From: Caballeronia jiangsuensis
Lineage (GTDB): Bacteria > Pseudomonadota > Gammaproteobacteria > Burkholderiales > Burkholderiaceae
DNA: 64,000 bases
Direction of reading: 5' to 3'
NCBI GenBank assembly: GCA_000648925.1
Contig: JFHF01000004.1
Span: 204,667-268,666 of the forward strand
Shown here: positions 17,699-25,817 of the stretch, piece after piece
Layout: each line of letters opens with the position of its first letter
How positions within the stretch are numbered: position 1 is the stretch's first letter
Program-made: the position numbers and the translations under genes
Notes under the pieces: generated by a model
What the model saw: the letters and a program-made list of their open reading frames with translations, nothing else
What the model was told of the DNA's origin: nothing
Databases searched by the model: none

Positions 17699-18895
17699 AT
17701 GAGACGAGCAGCCATTGTTGCACCCGTGCGAACGCCCGTCGGCGCGTTCGGCGGCAGCCTGCGCGGCGTACCGGTCGAAGACCTCACCCGGCCCGTGATA
17801 CAGGCTGTGCTCGAACGCACGCGCATCGATCCCGCGCGCATCGACGATGTCGTGTTCGCGCAGTCGTATGCGAACGGCGAGACGCCGTGCATCGGCAGAT
17901 GGGCGGCGCTCAATGCGGGTCTGCCGGTCAGCGTGCCGGGCATGCAGCTCGACCGGCGCTGCGGCGGCGGATTGCAGGCCATCGTCACCGCCGCGATGAT
18001 GGTGCAAAGCGGCGCCGCCGATGTCGTGCTGGCGGGCGGCGTGGAAAGCATGAGCAACATCGAGTACTACACGACCGACATGCGCTGGGGCAAGCGTTCG
18101 GGCTCGGTGCGCTTTCACGATCGGCTGGAACGCGGCCGTGAGCGCTCCCAGCCGGAAGATCGCTTCGGCTATATCTCGGGCATGGTCGAAACCGCCGAGA
18201 ATCTCGCGCGCGAATACGGCATCACGCGGGCCGAAGCCGATGCATTCGCGGCGTCGAGTCATCAACGCGCGGCCGCGGCGTGGGAAGCAGGCAAGTTCGA
18301 CGATGAAGTCGTGCCCATCGCCGTGCCGCAGCGAAAGGGCGATCCGCTCATGTTCACGCGCGACGAAGGCATCCGCGCCGACACGACCGCCGATTCCCTC
18401 GCCCGCCTCAAGCCGCTCATGAAGGACGGTGTGACGACGGCGGGCAACGCGAGCCAGCAGAACGACGCGGCGGCCGCGTGCCTGATCGTCGCGGAAGACA
18501 AGCTCGATGCGCTCGAACTTGCGCCGCACGGCTATCTCGTCGGCTGGGCCGCGGCGGGATGCGAACCGGCGACGATGGGCATCGGTCCGGTTCCCGCCGT
18601 CGAAAGACTCTTCGCGCGCACGGGCTTTTCGTTCGATCGCATCGATCTGGTGGAACTGAACGAGGCATTCGCCGCGCAAGCGCTCGCCGTGCTGAAAGGC
18701 TGGCAATGGGACGACCGCGAACGGCTGAACGTGAACGGCTCGGGCATCTCGCTCGGGCATCCTATCGGCGCGACCGGCGTGCGCATGACGACCACGCTGC
18801 TCAACGAACTGCGGCGGCGCGGCGCGCGTTACGGCCTCGAAACCATGTGCATCGGCGGCGGTCAAGGGCTCGCGGCGATCTTCGAAGCAGCATAA
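17699..18895 (+). CDS. thiolase (acetyl-CoA acyltransferase)
   Basis: 398-aa thiolase II/I-family enzyme, cleaving 3-ketoacyl-CoA with CoA (or the reverse). All catalytic elements are present: Cys in MQLDRRCGGGLQAIVTA (about residue 89), the NEAFA motif (VELNEAFAAQALAV), His in NGSGISLGHPIGATG, and the second Cys in TMCIGGGQG near the C-terminus. The start at 17699 has AAGGA upstream; the frame is open further 5' but lacks homology. It is transcribed alone from a shared-motif promoter and likely performs the last step of the beta-oxidation-like pathway encoded across 15-31 kb. Confidence 0.94.
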   Translation: MRRAAIVAPVRTPVGAFGGSLRGVPVEDLTRPVIQAVLERTRIDPARIDDVVFAQSYANGETPCIGRWAALNAGLPVSVPGMQLDRRCGGGLQAIVTAAMMVQSGAADVVLAGGVESMSNIEYYTTDMRWGKRSGSVRFHDRLERGRERSQPEDRFGYISGMVETAENLAREYGITRAEADAFAASSHQRAAAAWEAGKFDDEVVPIAVPQRKGDPLMFTRDEGIRADTTADSLARLKPLMKDGVTTAGNASQQNDAAAACLIVAEDKLDALELAPHGYLVGWAAAGCEPATMGIGPVPAVERLFARTGFSFDRIDLVELNEAFAAQALAVLKGWQWDDRERLNVNGSGISLGHPIGATGVRMTTTLLNELRRRGARYGLETMCIGGGQGLAAIFEAA

Positions 18896-19030
18896 GCAAC
18901 CGAACCTGAATCTGCACCGTTAGCGCGTTCGACAGCCTGACGGTGTCTGCGCATGTCCATTAATTCGTCATCCGAAATAGTCGTTTAATAACCAGCAGTC
19001 GAAGTCCTACAAAATCAAGGAGACACGTCA

Positions 19031-20179
19031 GTGAAAAGGCATCTTTTGTCGGTCGCGGTAATCAGCAGCGTTGCGGGCGCGGCGCACGCGCAAAGCAGCG
19101 TGACCTTGTACGGTCTCGTCGATGCGGGCGTGAACTATGTCAGCAACGACAACGGCAAAGCAAACTGGACGATGACGATGGGCGTCCTTCAAGGCAATCG
19201 CTTCGGCTTCAAGGGCGTGGAGGATCTCGGCGGCGGAACCCGTGCGATCTTCCAGCTCGAGAACGGCTTCACCGGCGGCGGCGCGCTCGCGCAAGGCGGA
19301 CGTCTCTTCGGACGGCAAGCATGGATGGGCATCGCCAACGATCGCTTCGGCTCGCTCACGATGGGCCGTCAATACGATTCCATCGTCGAATATATTCAGC
19401 CGTTGAGCGGCATTCCGTATACGGGCCTCGCGCATCCGTTCGACAATGACAATATGGATAACTCGTTTCGCGTGAACAACTCCGTCAAGTACACGAGCCC
19501 GAACTTCGGCGGTCTGAAGTTCGGCGGCATGTACGCGTTCAGCAACACCGCGACGACGGACAACGGCTCCGGCTTCGCGACGAACCGGCTGTGGAGTCTC
19601 GGCACGAGCTATACGCAGGGCAGGCTGTCTGTCGGCGCGGCGTATATGCATCTGAACGCGCCGAATGCGAATACGACGGGCGCGATCTCGGGCGATTACA
19701 TCAACGTGACGACAACCTCGCCGCTGCATGCCGCCGGGCTTACCGGCGCGGTGATTCGGGAGGACGTGGCCGCGGCGGGCGTGACGTATCAGCTCACGCC
19801 TGTCACGCTCGGCTTCGTGTATAGCCACTCCAAGTTCTATTCCGCGAGCGATTCGCTCCGCTTCGACAACTACGCAGCGACCGCAAGCTGGCAGATCACG
19901 CCCGCGTTCATTCTCTCCAGCAACTACACCTACACGAACGGCCAGGCGCACAACTCGGACCTGAAGCCTCGATATCATCAGGCCGAGCTGATCGCCGATT
20001 ACTTCCTCTCGAAACGCACCGATGTATATCTGCTCGGCGCATGGCAGCATGCCGTCGGCGACGCGCCGGTCGCATCGATCGCGCCGGATACGTACGGCGC
20101 GGGCGGCACGTCCGCGCCCGATGCATCGACCACGCGCAATCAGGTGCTCGTGCGGCTCGCGATGCGTCACAAGTTCTGA
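19031..20179 (+). CDS. general-type outer-membrane porin (Burkholderia OpcP/OmpC-like)
   Basis: 382-aa trimeric porin precursor. The signal peptide is MKRHLLSVAVISSVAGAAHA, followed by QSSVTLYGLVDAGVNYVSN, the usual start of Burkholderiales porins. Further family strands include LGGGTRAIFQLENGFTGGGA, RQAWMGIANDRFGSLTMGRQ and the C-terminal Phe (VRLAMRHKF) needed for outer-membrane assembly. An AAGGAG site precedes the start. No shared-motif promoter is visible in the 135-bp gap upstream, so it may be regulated separately. It probably admits the substrate of the surrounding catabolic genes (inference from position). Confidence 0.93.
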   Translation: MKRHLLSVAVISSVAGAAHAQSSVTLYGLVDAGVNYVSNDNGKANWTMTMGVLQGNRFGFKGVEDLGGGTRAIFQLENGFTGGGALAQGGRLFGRQAWMGIANDRFGSLTMGRQYDSIVEYIQPLSGIPYTGLAHPFDNDNMDNSFRVNNSVKYTSPNFGGLKFGGMYAFSNTATTDNGSGFATNRLWSLGTSYTQGRLSVGAAYMHLNAPNANTTGAISGDYINVTTTSPLHAAGLTGAVIREDVAAAGVTYQLTPVTLGFVYSHSKFYSASDSLRFDNYAATASWQITPAFILSSNYTYTNGQAHNSDLKPRYHQAELIADYFLSKRTDVYLLGAWQHAVGDAPVASIAPDTYGAGGTSAPDASTTRNQVLVRLAMRHKF

Positions 20180-20188
20180 TCGGCTCGT

Positions 20189-20219
20189 TCATGCCGACGC
20201 ACGCGATGTGCGCCGGCAT
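20189..20219. terminator. hairpin between convergent genes
   Basis: CATGCCG-A-CGCAC (20189-20201) pairs with GTGCG-C-CGGCATG (20207-20219) around a 5-nt loop: 12 pairs with one internal mismatch. It sits exactly between the porin stop and the convergent stop at 20222. There is no long T run, so function as a bidirectional terminator is inferred. Confidence 0.6.
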
Positions 20220-20221
20220 GG

Positions 20222-20629
20222 TCAGATCGGCGGCGATTCCGGCTCGTTGGAAAAATGATGTTGACGGATGCGCCACGCACCGTCGATCGATGCGATGACG
20301 AGCGTCGTGCGCAAGCGCGCTTTCGACGTCTTGTTCCCGGCAAGCGAGAACGTGAATTCGCCGTATCCCTGCGCGAGAAAGCAGTCAGGACCCAGACGAA
20401 TGAAGTGCTGGTCCGTCAATGCAAGCGTGGCCGATTCGATCACGCCAAGGTAAGACGCGAAATACGCGAGGATGCCCGCTTCGCCGACGGACTGCCCTTT
20501 TCGTCCGCCGAAGAACAACGCGTCCGGCGCATAGAGCGCGCCGAATGCCTGCACGTTCCAGTCGCGCGCCGCCGCGTTCCATGCGGCTTCGACTTCGCTC
20601 AGAACCTCTCTTGCGACCCACTCGCTCAT
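20222..20629 (-). CDS. SnoaL/NTF2-like (DUF4440-type) protein
   Basis: 135-aa protein of the cone-shaped NTF2-like fold. Seen: EVEAAWNAAARDWNVQAFGA, LYAPDALFFGGRKGQSVG, a middle strand HFIRLGPDCFLAQGYGEFTF and the closing LVIASIDGAWRIRQHHFS. Members are isomerases, hydratases or simply ligand-binding domains, so the activity is not assignable. Its ATG overlaps the TGA of the preceding small gene (TGATG), indicating translational coupling. It is the last gene of the leftward acyl-CoA dehydrogenase operon. Confidence 0.8.
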   Translation of the reverse strand: MSEWVAREVLSEVEAAWNAAARDWNVQAFGALYAPDALFFGGRKGQSVGEAGILAYFASYLGVIESATLALTDQHFIRLGPDCFLAQGYGEFTFSLAGNKTSKARLRTTLVIASIDGAWRIRQHHFSNEPESPPI

Positions 20630-20859
20630 CACGCGATTCTCATCGTCAGGCGGCGCGGCGCGGGCGGGAAGAGATGCCACGCGCCGTCGGCATGTTTGAA
20701 GAAGCAGATCGCGACATCGCCGCTGGCGTCGCGGGCGTCGACCTGCACGCATCGCAGCCGCTCGCCGCGATGAATCGAGCGTACACGAAACGGAATCGCC
20801 CGGTTGGGTGTGATCCAGCTTTCCACGGCATCACGCAGGGACTTTCGCGCGGACATCAT
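20629..20859 (-). CDS. small uncharacterised protein (76 aa) in the acyl-CoA dehydrogenase operon
   Basis: No family recognised. MMSARKSLRDAVESWITPNR, VRSIHRGERLRCVQVDARDA and CFFKHADGAWHLFPPAPRRL suggest a compact mostly beta protein of one domain. A good site (AGGAGAGCGAC) precedes the Met pair at 20859/20856, 10 bp after the dehydrogenase gene ends, and the stop overlaps the next start. The translation machinery therefore treats all three genes as one unit, which is the main support that the ORF is real. Confidence 0.65.
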   Translation of the reverse strand: MMSARKSLRDAVESWITPNRAIPFRVRSIHRGERLRCVQVDARDASGDVAICFFKHADGAWHLFPPAPRRLTMRIA

Positions 20860-20869
20860 GTCGCTCTCC

Positions 20870-22024
20870 TTACCCGCGCGCTTCACGCAGCATGTTGCGC
20901 GCGATGACCAGTTGCTGCACCTGCGTCGTGCCTTCGAAGATGCGGAACAGGCGCACATCGCGGTAAAAACGTTCGATGCCGTATTCGCTCATATAGCCCG
21001 CGCCGCCGTGAATCTGCACCGCGCGATCCGCGACACGCCCGCACATCTCCGATGCGAACAGCTTCGCGCACGATGCCTCCGTGCTCACGTTCAATCCTTC
21101 ATCGCGACGGCGCGCGGCATCGAGAACCATGCAGCGCGCCGCATAGAGTTCGGCGCGGCTGTCCGCGAGCATCGCCTGCACGAGCTGAAACTCGCCGATG
21201 GCCTGGCCGAACTGCTTGCGCTCGATCGCGTATTGCACCGTGTCGTCGAGCATGCGCTGCGCGACCGCCACGCAGATCGCCGCGATATGGATGCGCCCTT
21301 TGTCGAGCACTTTCATCGCTGTCTTGAAGCCCTTTCCTTCCACGCCGCCGATCAGATTCGCGGCGGGCACGCGGCAGTTCTCGAAGATGACGTCGCACGT
21401 ATGCGCGCCGCGTTGCCCCATCTTCTTGTCGCGCTTGCCGAAACCGATGCCCGGCGTGCCCGCCTCTACGATGAACGCCGAGATGCCGCCGGAACTCTTG
21501 TCCTCGGGATCGGTGCGCGCCATCAGCGTGAAGATGCCCGCTTGCGGCGCATTGGTGATGTAGCGCTTCGTGCCGTTGACGACGTAATGATCGCCGTCGC
21601 GTATCGCGGTGGTGCACAGCGAGGCCGCATCGGACCCTGCTTCCGGCTCCGTCAACGCGAACGACGCGATGATCTCGCCGGTCGCGAGACGCGGCAGATA
21701 CAGCGCTTTCTGTTCCTCGGTGCCGTCGAGCAGAATGCCCTGCGAGCCGATGCCCACCGTCGTCCCGATCAGCGAGCGGAACGCGGGCGATGCGCGCCCC
21801 AGTTCGAACATCGCGATCACTTCTTCTTCCATCGTCAATTGCAGGCCGCCGTACGCTTCGGGGATGGTCAGCCCGAAGAGGCCCATCTCCTTCATGGCGC
21901 GAACGATGTCCTGCGGAATCTCATCGCTCTCGGCCACGCGCTCTTCGTTGGGGATCAGGCGTTCACGAACGAAACGCGCGATGTTGTCGCGCAGCACGTT
22001 CATCGTTTCGGTGTCGCGAATCAT
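20870..22024 (-). CDS. acyl-CoA dehydrogenase
   Basis: FAD-dependent acyl-CoA dehydrogenase, 384 aa, introducing the alpha-beta double bond and passing electrons to ETF. Seen: FGLTIPEAYGGLQLTMEEEV, the flavin/substrate loop ASFALTEPEAGSDAASLCT, YAIERKQFGQAIGEFQLVQA, and the C-terminal active-site region RDVRLFRIFEGTTQVQQLVI with the catalytic Glu of FEGT. I prefer the Met at 22024 (CGGAGAG upstream) to the longer start at 22063. The promoter TTGAC at 22087-22091 would put its -10 almost on the latter. First gene of a three-gene operon, divergent from SDR-MaoC. Confidence 0.92.
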   Translation of the reverse strand: MIRDTETMNVLRDNIARFVRERLIPNEERVAESDEIPQDIVRAMKEMGLFGLTIPEAYGGLQLTMEEEVIAMFELGRASPAFRSLIGTTVGIGSQGILLDGTEEQKALYLPRLATGEIIASFALTEPEAGSDAASLCTTAIRDGDHYVVNGTKRYITNAPQAGIFTLMARTDPEDKSSGGISAFIVEAGTPGIGFGKRDKKMGQRGAHTCDVIFENCRVPAANLIGGVEGKGFKTAMKVLDKGRIHIAAICVAVAQRMLDDTVQYAIERKQFGQAIGEFQLVQAMLADSRAELYAARCMVLDAARRRDEGLNVSTEASCAKLFASEMCGRVADRAVQIHGGAGYMSEYGIERFYRDVRLFRIFEGTTQVQQLVIARNMLREARG

Positions 22025-22086
22025 GGTCTTCAGTCTCTCCGGATGCTTCTGTGATGTGCTCATGCTGCGATTCGCGAGGCACCCGC

Positions 22087-22121
22087 GTCAACGGCATGTG
22101 ATGGCACGTTCCGTACTTCGA
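22087..22121 (-). promoter_or_regulatory. shared-motif promoter 4 (acyl-CoA dehydrogenase)
   Basis: Minus-strand TCGAAGTACGGAA (22109-22121), 17 bp, TTGAC (22091 to 22087), 67 bp before the preferred start. A second half-site, GTACGGAA, lies 22 bp further upstream (TTCCGTAC at 22131-22138). Confidence 0.75.
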
Positions 22122-22167
22122 TTGCGCCTCTTCCGTACGTGCGCCGTGTTTGGCGCCGCGTTCCTTT

Positions 22168-22202
22168 TCGATGTACGGAATGTCCTCGCGCATCGCGTTG
22201 AC
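22168..22202 (+). promoter_or_regulatory. shared-motif promoter 5 (SDR-MaoC)
   Basis: TCGATGTACGGAA (22168-22180), 17 bp, TTGAC (22198-22202), 65 bp before the SDR ATG. Confidence 0.75.
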
Positions 22203-22262
22203 ACATATCGGCCGCGCGCTTCATCGTCGGAGTCAGGCCATCGGGATTCAACGGAGACCCAT

Positions 22263-23180
22263 ATGACGAGCAGGATGATGGAAGGCAAGGTGGTGGTCGT
22301 ATCGGGCGCGGGCGGCGGCATCGGCCGCGATATCGCGCTGCTGATGGCGCGTTACGGCGCGCGCGTGGTGGTCAACGATATCGGCGCGTCGCTCGAAGGC
22401 ACGGGCCGCGACAGCACGCCGGGCGAGCGCGTCGTCGAGGAGATTCGCGCGGCGGGCGGAGAAGCCGTGTCGAACACCGATAGCGTCGCGGAAAGCGGCG
22501 CGGGCGAACGCATCGTCGAACAGGCGCTCGATGCATTCGGGCGCATCGATTGCGTCGTGAACAACGCGGGGATTCTGCGCGACCGCTTCTTTCACAAGAT
22601 GTCGGACGAAGAATGGGATGCCGTGCTGAAAGTGCATCTGTACGGCAGCTTCAATCTGAGCCGCGCCGCCGCGAACCGCTTCAAGGATCAGGAGAGCGGC
22701 ACGTTCGTCCACATGACATCGACCTCGGGGCTGATCGGCAATCTCGCGCAGGCCAACTACAACGCGGCGAAGATGGGCATCGCCGGGCTTTCGAAATCCA
22801 TCGCGCTCGATCTCGGCAGGTTCAAGGTGCGCTCGAACTGCATCGCGCCGTTCGCCTGGAGCCGCATGGTCAGCTCCATTCCGACCGACACGCCCGAGCA
22901 GGCGGCGCGCGTCGAAAAGATCAAGCAGATGACGCCCGCGAAGATCGCGCCGCTCGCGGTCTATCTCGCGAGCGACGGCGCGCGCGATGTGAACGGCCAG
23001 ATCTTCACCGTGCGCAACAACGAAATCTTCCTGATGAGCCAGCCGCGCCCCGTGCGCTCCGTGCATCAGAGCGAGGGCTGGACGCCCGAATCCATCGCGG
23101 AGCACGGCATGCCCGCGCTGAAGTCCTCGTTCGTGCCGATGGACCGCTCCGGCGATGTCTTTAGCTGGGACCCGGTGTGA
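22263..23180 (+). CDS. short-chain dehydrogenase, (3R)-hydroxyacyl-CoA dehydrogenase type
   Basis: 305-aa SDR. Cofactor motif VSGAGGGIGRDIALLMARYG, the NAD(P)-selecting region VVVNDIGASLEGTGRDSTPG, VNNAGILRDRFFHKMSDEEW and the catalytic Ser-Tyr-Lys set (TSTSGLIGNLAQANYNAAK). The 'NDIGxxxxGxG...A..V..EI' pattern and the FFHKM loop match the dehydrogenase half of the multifunctional beta-oxidation protein type 2 (HSD17B4-like). The pairing with a MaoC hydratase 16 bp downstream makes the same two-step function likely. GGAGACCCAT precedes the ATG at 22263. The C-terminal tail beyond residue 260 is longer than a minimal SDR. Confidence 0.9.
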   Translation: MTSRMMEGKVVVVSGAGGGIGRDIALLMARYGARVVVNDIGASLEGTGRDSTPGERVVEEIRAAGGEAVSNTDSVAESGAGERIVEQALDAFGRIDCVVNNAGILRDRFFHKMSDEEWDAVLKVHLYGSFNLSRAAANRFKDQESGTFVHMTSTSGLIGNLAQANYNAAKMGIAGLSKSIALDLGRFKVRSNCIAPFAWSRMVSSIPTDTPEQAARVEKIKQMTPAKIAPLAVYLASDGARDVNGQIFTVRNNEIFLMSQPRPVRSVHQSEGWTPESIAEHGMPALKSSFVPMDRSGDVFSWDPV

Positions 23181-23196
23181 CGCGACGGAGAATGAA

Positions 23197-24075
23197 TTGG
23201 CGATCGATTATCAGAAACTGAAGAACTGGCCGTTCGACGACGTGCACCAGACCTACACCGAACGCGATAGCGCTTTGTATGCGTTGAGCGTCGGCTTCGG
23301 CGTCGATCCGCTCGACACGCGCGCGCTGAAGTTCACCTACGGCCCTGAGATGGCCGTCGCGCCGACGATGGCCGCCGTGCTCGGCTTTCCCGGACAGTGG
23401 ATGCGCAACCCCGAGAGCGGCATCGATTACGTGAAGGTAGTGCATGGCGAACAGCGCGTGACGCTCATGCGGCCCTTGCCTGCTGCCGCGACAATCATCG
23501 GGCGAACGCGCGTGCAATCGATCGTCGACAAGGGCGAAGGCAAGGGCGCGCAAGTGCTGATGTCGCGCGATGTCATCGATGCATCGAACGGTGAGGTGCT
23601 GGCGCGCGTCGAGCAATTGAACTTCTGCCGTGGCGATGGCGGTTTTGCCGCACGCGGTCAGCCGCACGATGCGCCGCTGCCCGCGCCTTCGGCCGTGCCG
23701 GAAACGCAGGCGGATATCGTCTGCGATCTGCCCGTGCGTGCGGAAGGCGCGTTGCTGTATCGGTTGAACGGGGATGTGAATCCGCTGCATGTCGATCCCG
23801 CGACGGCGCGTGCGGCCGGCTTCGAGCGCCCCGTGCTGCATGGACTGGCGACCTACGGCATCGCCGGTCACGCGATTCTGCGCGCGGTGTGCGGCTACGA
23901 TGCAGCGCGCCTCGGGATGCTCTACGCGCGCTTCTCTTCTCCGGCGTTTCCGGGCGAAACGATACGCGTCGAAATTTGGCGTCAGTCAGGAACGGCGCTG
24001 AGTTTCCGCGCGCGATCGGTGGAACGTGATGTCGTCGTGCTCAACAACGGCGAAGCTGAAATCACCGAAGCCTGA
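23197..24075 (+). CDS. MaoC-family (R)-specific enoyl-CoA hydratase
   Basis: 292-aa double hot-dog hydratase. The N-terminal half resembles hydratase 2 (KNWPFDDVHQTYTERDSALY, ALSVGFGVDPLDTR). The C-terminal half has the catalytic motif YRLNGDVNPLHVDPATARAA with Asp and His intact, then FERPVLHGLATYGIAGHAIL. I choose a TTG start at 23197: it gives MAIDYQKLKNWPF, the usual family start, and GGAG lies 6 bp upstream; the in-frame ATG at 23155 would overlap the SDR gene with no site. With the SDR it forms a hydratase-dehydrogenase pair acting on (3R)-intermediates. Confidence 0.88.
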   Translation: MAIDYQKLKNWPFDDVHQTYTERDSALYALSVGFGVDPLDTRALKFTYGPEMAVAPTMAAVLGFPGQWMRNPESGIDYVKVVHGEQRVTLMRPLPAAATIIGRTRVQSIVDKGEGKGAQVLMSRDVIDASNGEVLARVEQLNFCRGDGGFAARGQPHDAPLPAPSAVPETQADIVCDLPVRAEGALLYRLNGDVNPLHVDPATARAAGFERPVLHGLATYGIAGHAILRAVCGYDAARLGMLYARFSSPAFPGETIRVEIWRQSGTALSFRARSVERDVVVLNNGEAEITEA

Positions 24076-24080
24076 GCGCA

Positions 24081-24109
24081 GCGCGTGCCCGATTCCATCG
24101 GGCACGCGC
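24081..24109. terminator. perfect hairpin between convergent operons
   Basis: GCGCGTGCCCGAT (24081-24093), loop TCC, ATCGGGCACGCGC (24097-24109): 13 perfect pairs, placed between the stops at 24075 and 24115. No clear T run on either side; bidirectional termination is inferred from position. Confidence 0.75.
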
Positions 24110-24114
24110 TTCGA

Positions 24115-25788
24115 TCACATGTTCGGATAGTTTGGCCCGCCGCCGCCTTCGGGCGTCACCCACACGATGTTCTGCGTCGGGTCCTTGATATCGCATGTCT
24201 TGCAGTGAACGCAGTTCTGCGCGTTGATCTGCAGGCGGTCCTCCTGCGCATCGTTCTTCACGAATTCATACACGCCAGCGGGGCAGAAGCGCGCTTCCGG
24301 GCCTGCATACGTGCGCAGATTGATATCGACCGGAATGCACGCGTCTTTCAGCGTCAGATGCGTGGGCTGGTTCTCTTCATGATTCGTGTTCGAGATGAAC
24401 ACCGATGACAAACGGTCGAACGTGAGCTTGCCATCCGGTTTCGGATACGCAATCGGCGTGCATTGCGAAGCGGGCTTGAGCGTCTCGTGATCCCAATGCC
24501 GATGATGCAGCGTCCACGGCGCGTTGCCGCCCAGCACCTTTTGCTCGATGCCCACCATCAGCGTGCCGAGGTAAAGTCCCTTGCTCATCCATTGCTTGAA
24601 ATTGCGCGCGCGATACAACTCGTCGTGCAGCCATGAAGCTTTAAACGATGCCGGATAAGCGGCGAGTTCGTCCGAGCGCCGCCCGGCCTGCACCGCATCG
24701 AAGGCGGCGTCGGCGGCGAGCATGCCGGTCTTGATCGCCGCATGCGAACCCTTGATGCGCGATGCGTTGAGAAAGCCCGCATCGTCGCCGACGAGCGCGC
24801 CGCCCCGAAACACGAGCTTCGGCAAGGACATCAGCCCGCCCGCCGTGATCGCACGCGCGCCGTACGACACGCGCTTGCCGCCTTCGAGAAACGTGCGGAT
24901 CGATGGATGCGTCTTGTAGCGCTGGAATTCCTCGAAGGGCGAGAGATACGGATTCGAGTACCCGAGTCCGACGACGAAGCCGACCATCACCTGGTTGTGG
25001 TCGAGGTGATAGAGAAACGAACCGCCGTAGGTGTCGCGATCGAGCGGCCAGCCCGCGGTATGGATAACGAGGCCCGGCTTGTGTTGCGCGGGAGCGATCT
25101 CCCACAACTCCTTGATGCCGATGCCGTACACCTGCGGATCGGCGCCCTCGCGCAGCTTGAAGCGCTCTGTTAGCTGCCGTCCGAGATGACCGCGCGCGCC
25201 TTCGCAGAACAGCGTGTACTTCGCGTGGAGCGCCATGCCGAGCTGGAAGTTTTCGGTCGGCTCGCCATTCTTGCCGACGCCCATGTTGCCCGTCGCGACG
25301 CCCTTCACCGAACCGTCATCGTGATACAGCACTTCGGCTGCGGGAAAGCCAGCGAAGATTTCCACGCCCAGTGCTTCCGCCTGCTGACCGAGCCAGCGCG
25401 TGAGATTCGCGAGGCTGATCACGTAGTTGCCGTGGTTCCTGAAGTTATCCGGCAGCGCCCAGTTCGGCACGGCGCGCGCGCCGGATTCGGACAGGAACAG
25501 AAAGCGGTCTTCCGTCACGGCGACATCGAGCGGCGCGCCTTGCGCTTTCCAGTCGGGGATGAGTTCATCGAGCGCGCGCGGGTCCATCACCGCGCCCGAA
25601 AGAATATGCGCGCCGATCTCCGAGCCTTTCTCCAGCACGCAGACGCCGAGTTCGACGCCCTGCTCGGCCGCGCGCTGCTTGAGTCGAATCGCGGCGGACA
25701 ATCCGGCCGGACCGCCGCCGACGATCACCACGTCGTAGTCCATCGATTCGCGTGGACCGTATTGTTCGAGGACATTCGTTTGAGACAT
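24115..25788 (-). CDS. electron-transfer flavoprotein:ubiquinone oxidoreductase (ETF-QO)
   Basis: 557-aa inner-membrane-associated FAD/4Fe-4S enzyme that moves electrons from ETF to ubiquinone, completing the acyl-CoA dehydrogenase step. Seen: dinucleotide motif DYDVVIVGGGPAGLSAAIRL, the LSGAVMDPRALDELIPDWKA region, and at the C-terminus the cluster ligands in RFCPAGVYEF and NAQNCVHCKTCDIKDPTQNI, ending near PNYPNM. Length and order match the family. Start at 25788 has only a weak site; a start at 25821 is possible. It is the third gene of the echA-CoA-transferase-ETFQO operon, which is unusual because ETF-QO is normally a housekeeping gene. Confidence 0.93.
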   Translation of the reverse strand: MSQTNVLEQYGPRESMDYDVVIVGGGPAGLSAAIRLKQRAAEQGVELGVCVLEKGSEIGAHILSGAVMDPRALDELIPDWKAQGAPLDVAVTEDRFLFLSESGARAVPNWALPDNFRNHGNYVISLANLTRWLGQQAEALGVEIFAGFPAAEVLYHDDGSVKGVATGNMGVGKNGEPTENFQLGMALHAKYTLFCEGARGHLGRQLTERFKLREGADPQVYGIGIKELWEIAPAQHKPGLVIHTAGWPLDRDTYGGSFLYHLDHNQVMVGFVVGLGYSNPYLSPFEEFQRYKTHPSIRTFLEGGKRVSYGARAITAGGLMSLPKLVFRGGALVGDDAGFLNASRIKGSHAAIKTGMLAADAAFDAVQAGRRSDELAAYPASFKASWLHDELYRARNFKQWMSKGLYLGTLMVGIEQKVLGGNAPWTLHHRHWDHETLKPASQCTPIAYPKPDGKLTFDRLSSVFISNTNHEENQPTHLTLKDACIPVDINLRTYAGPEARFCPAGVYEFVKNDAQEDRLQINAQNCVHCKTCDIKDPTQNIVWVTPEGGGGPNYPNM

Positions 25789-25817
25789 GAGCTTCGACTT
25801 CCCGATACATGAAGACT

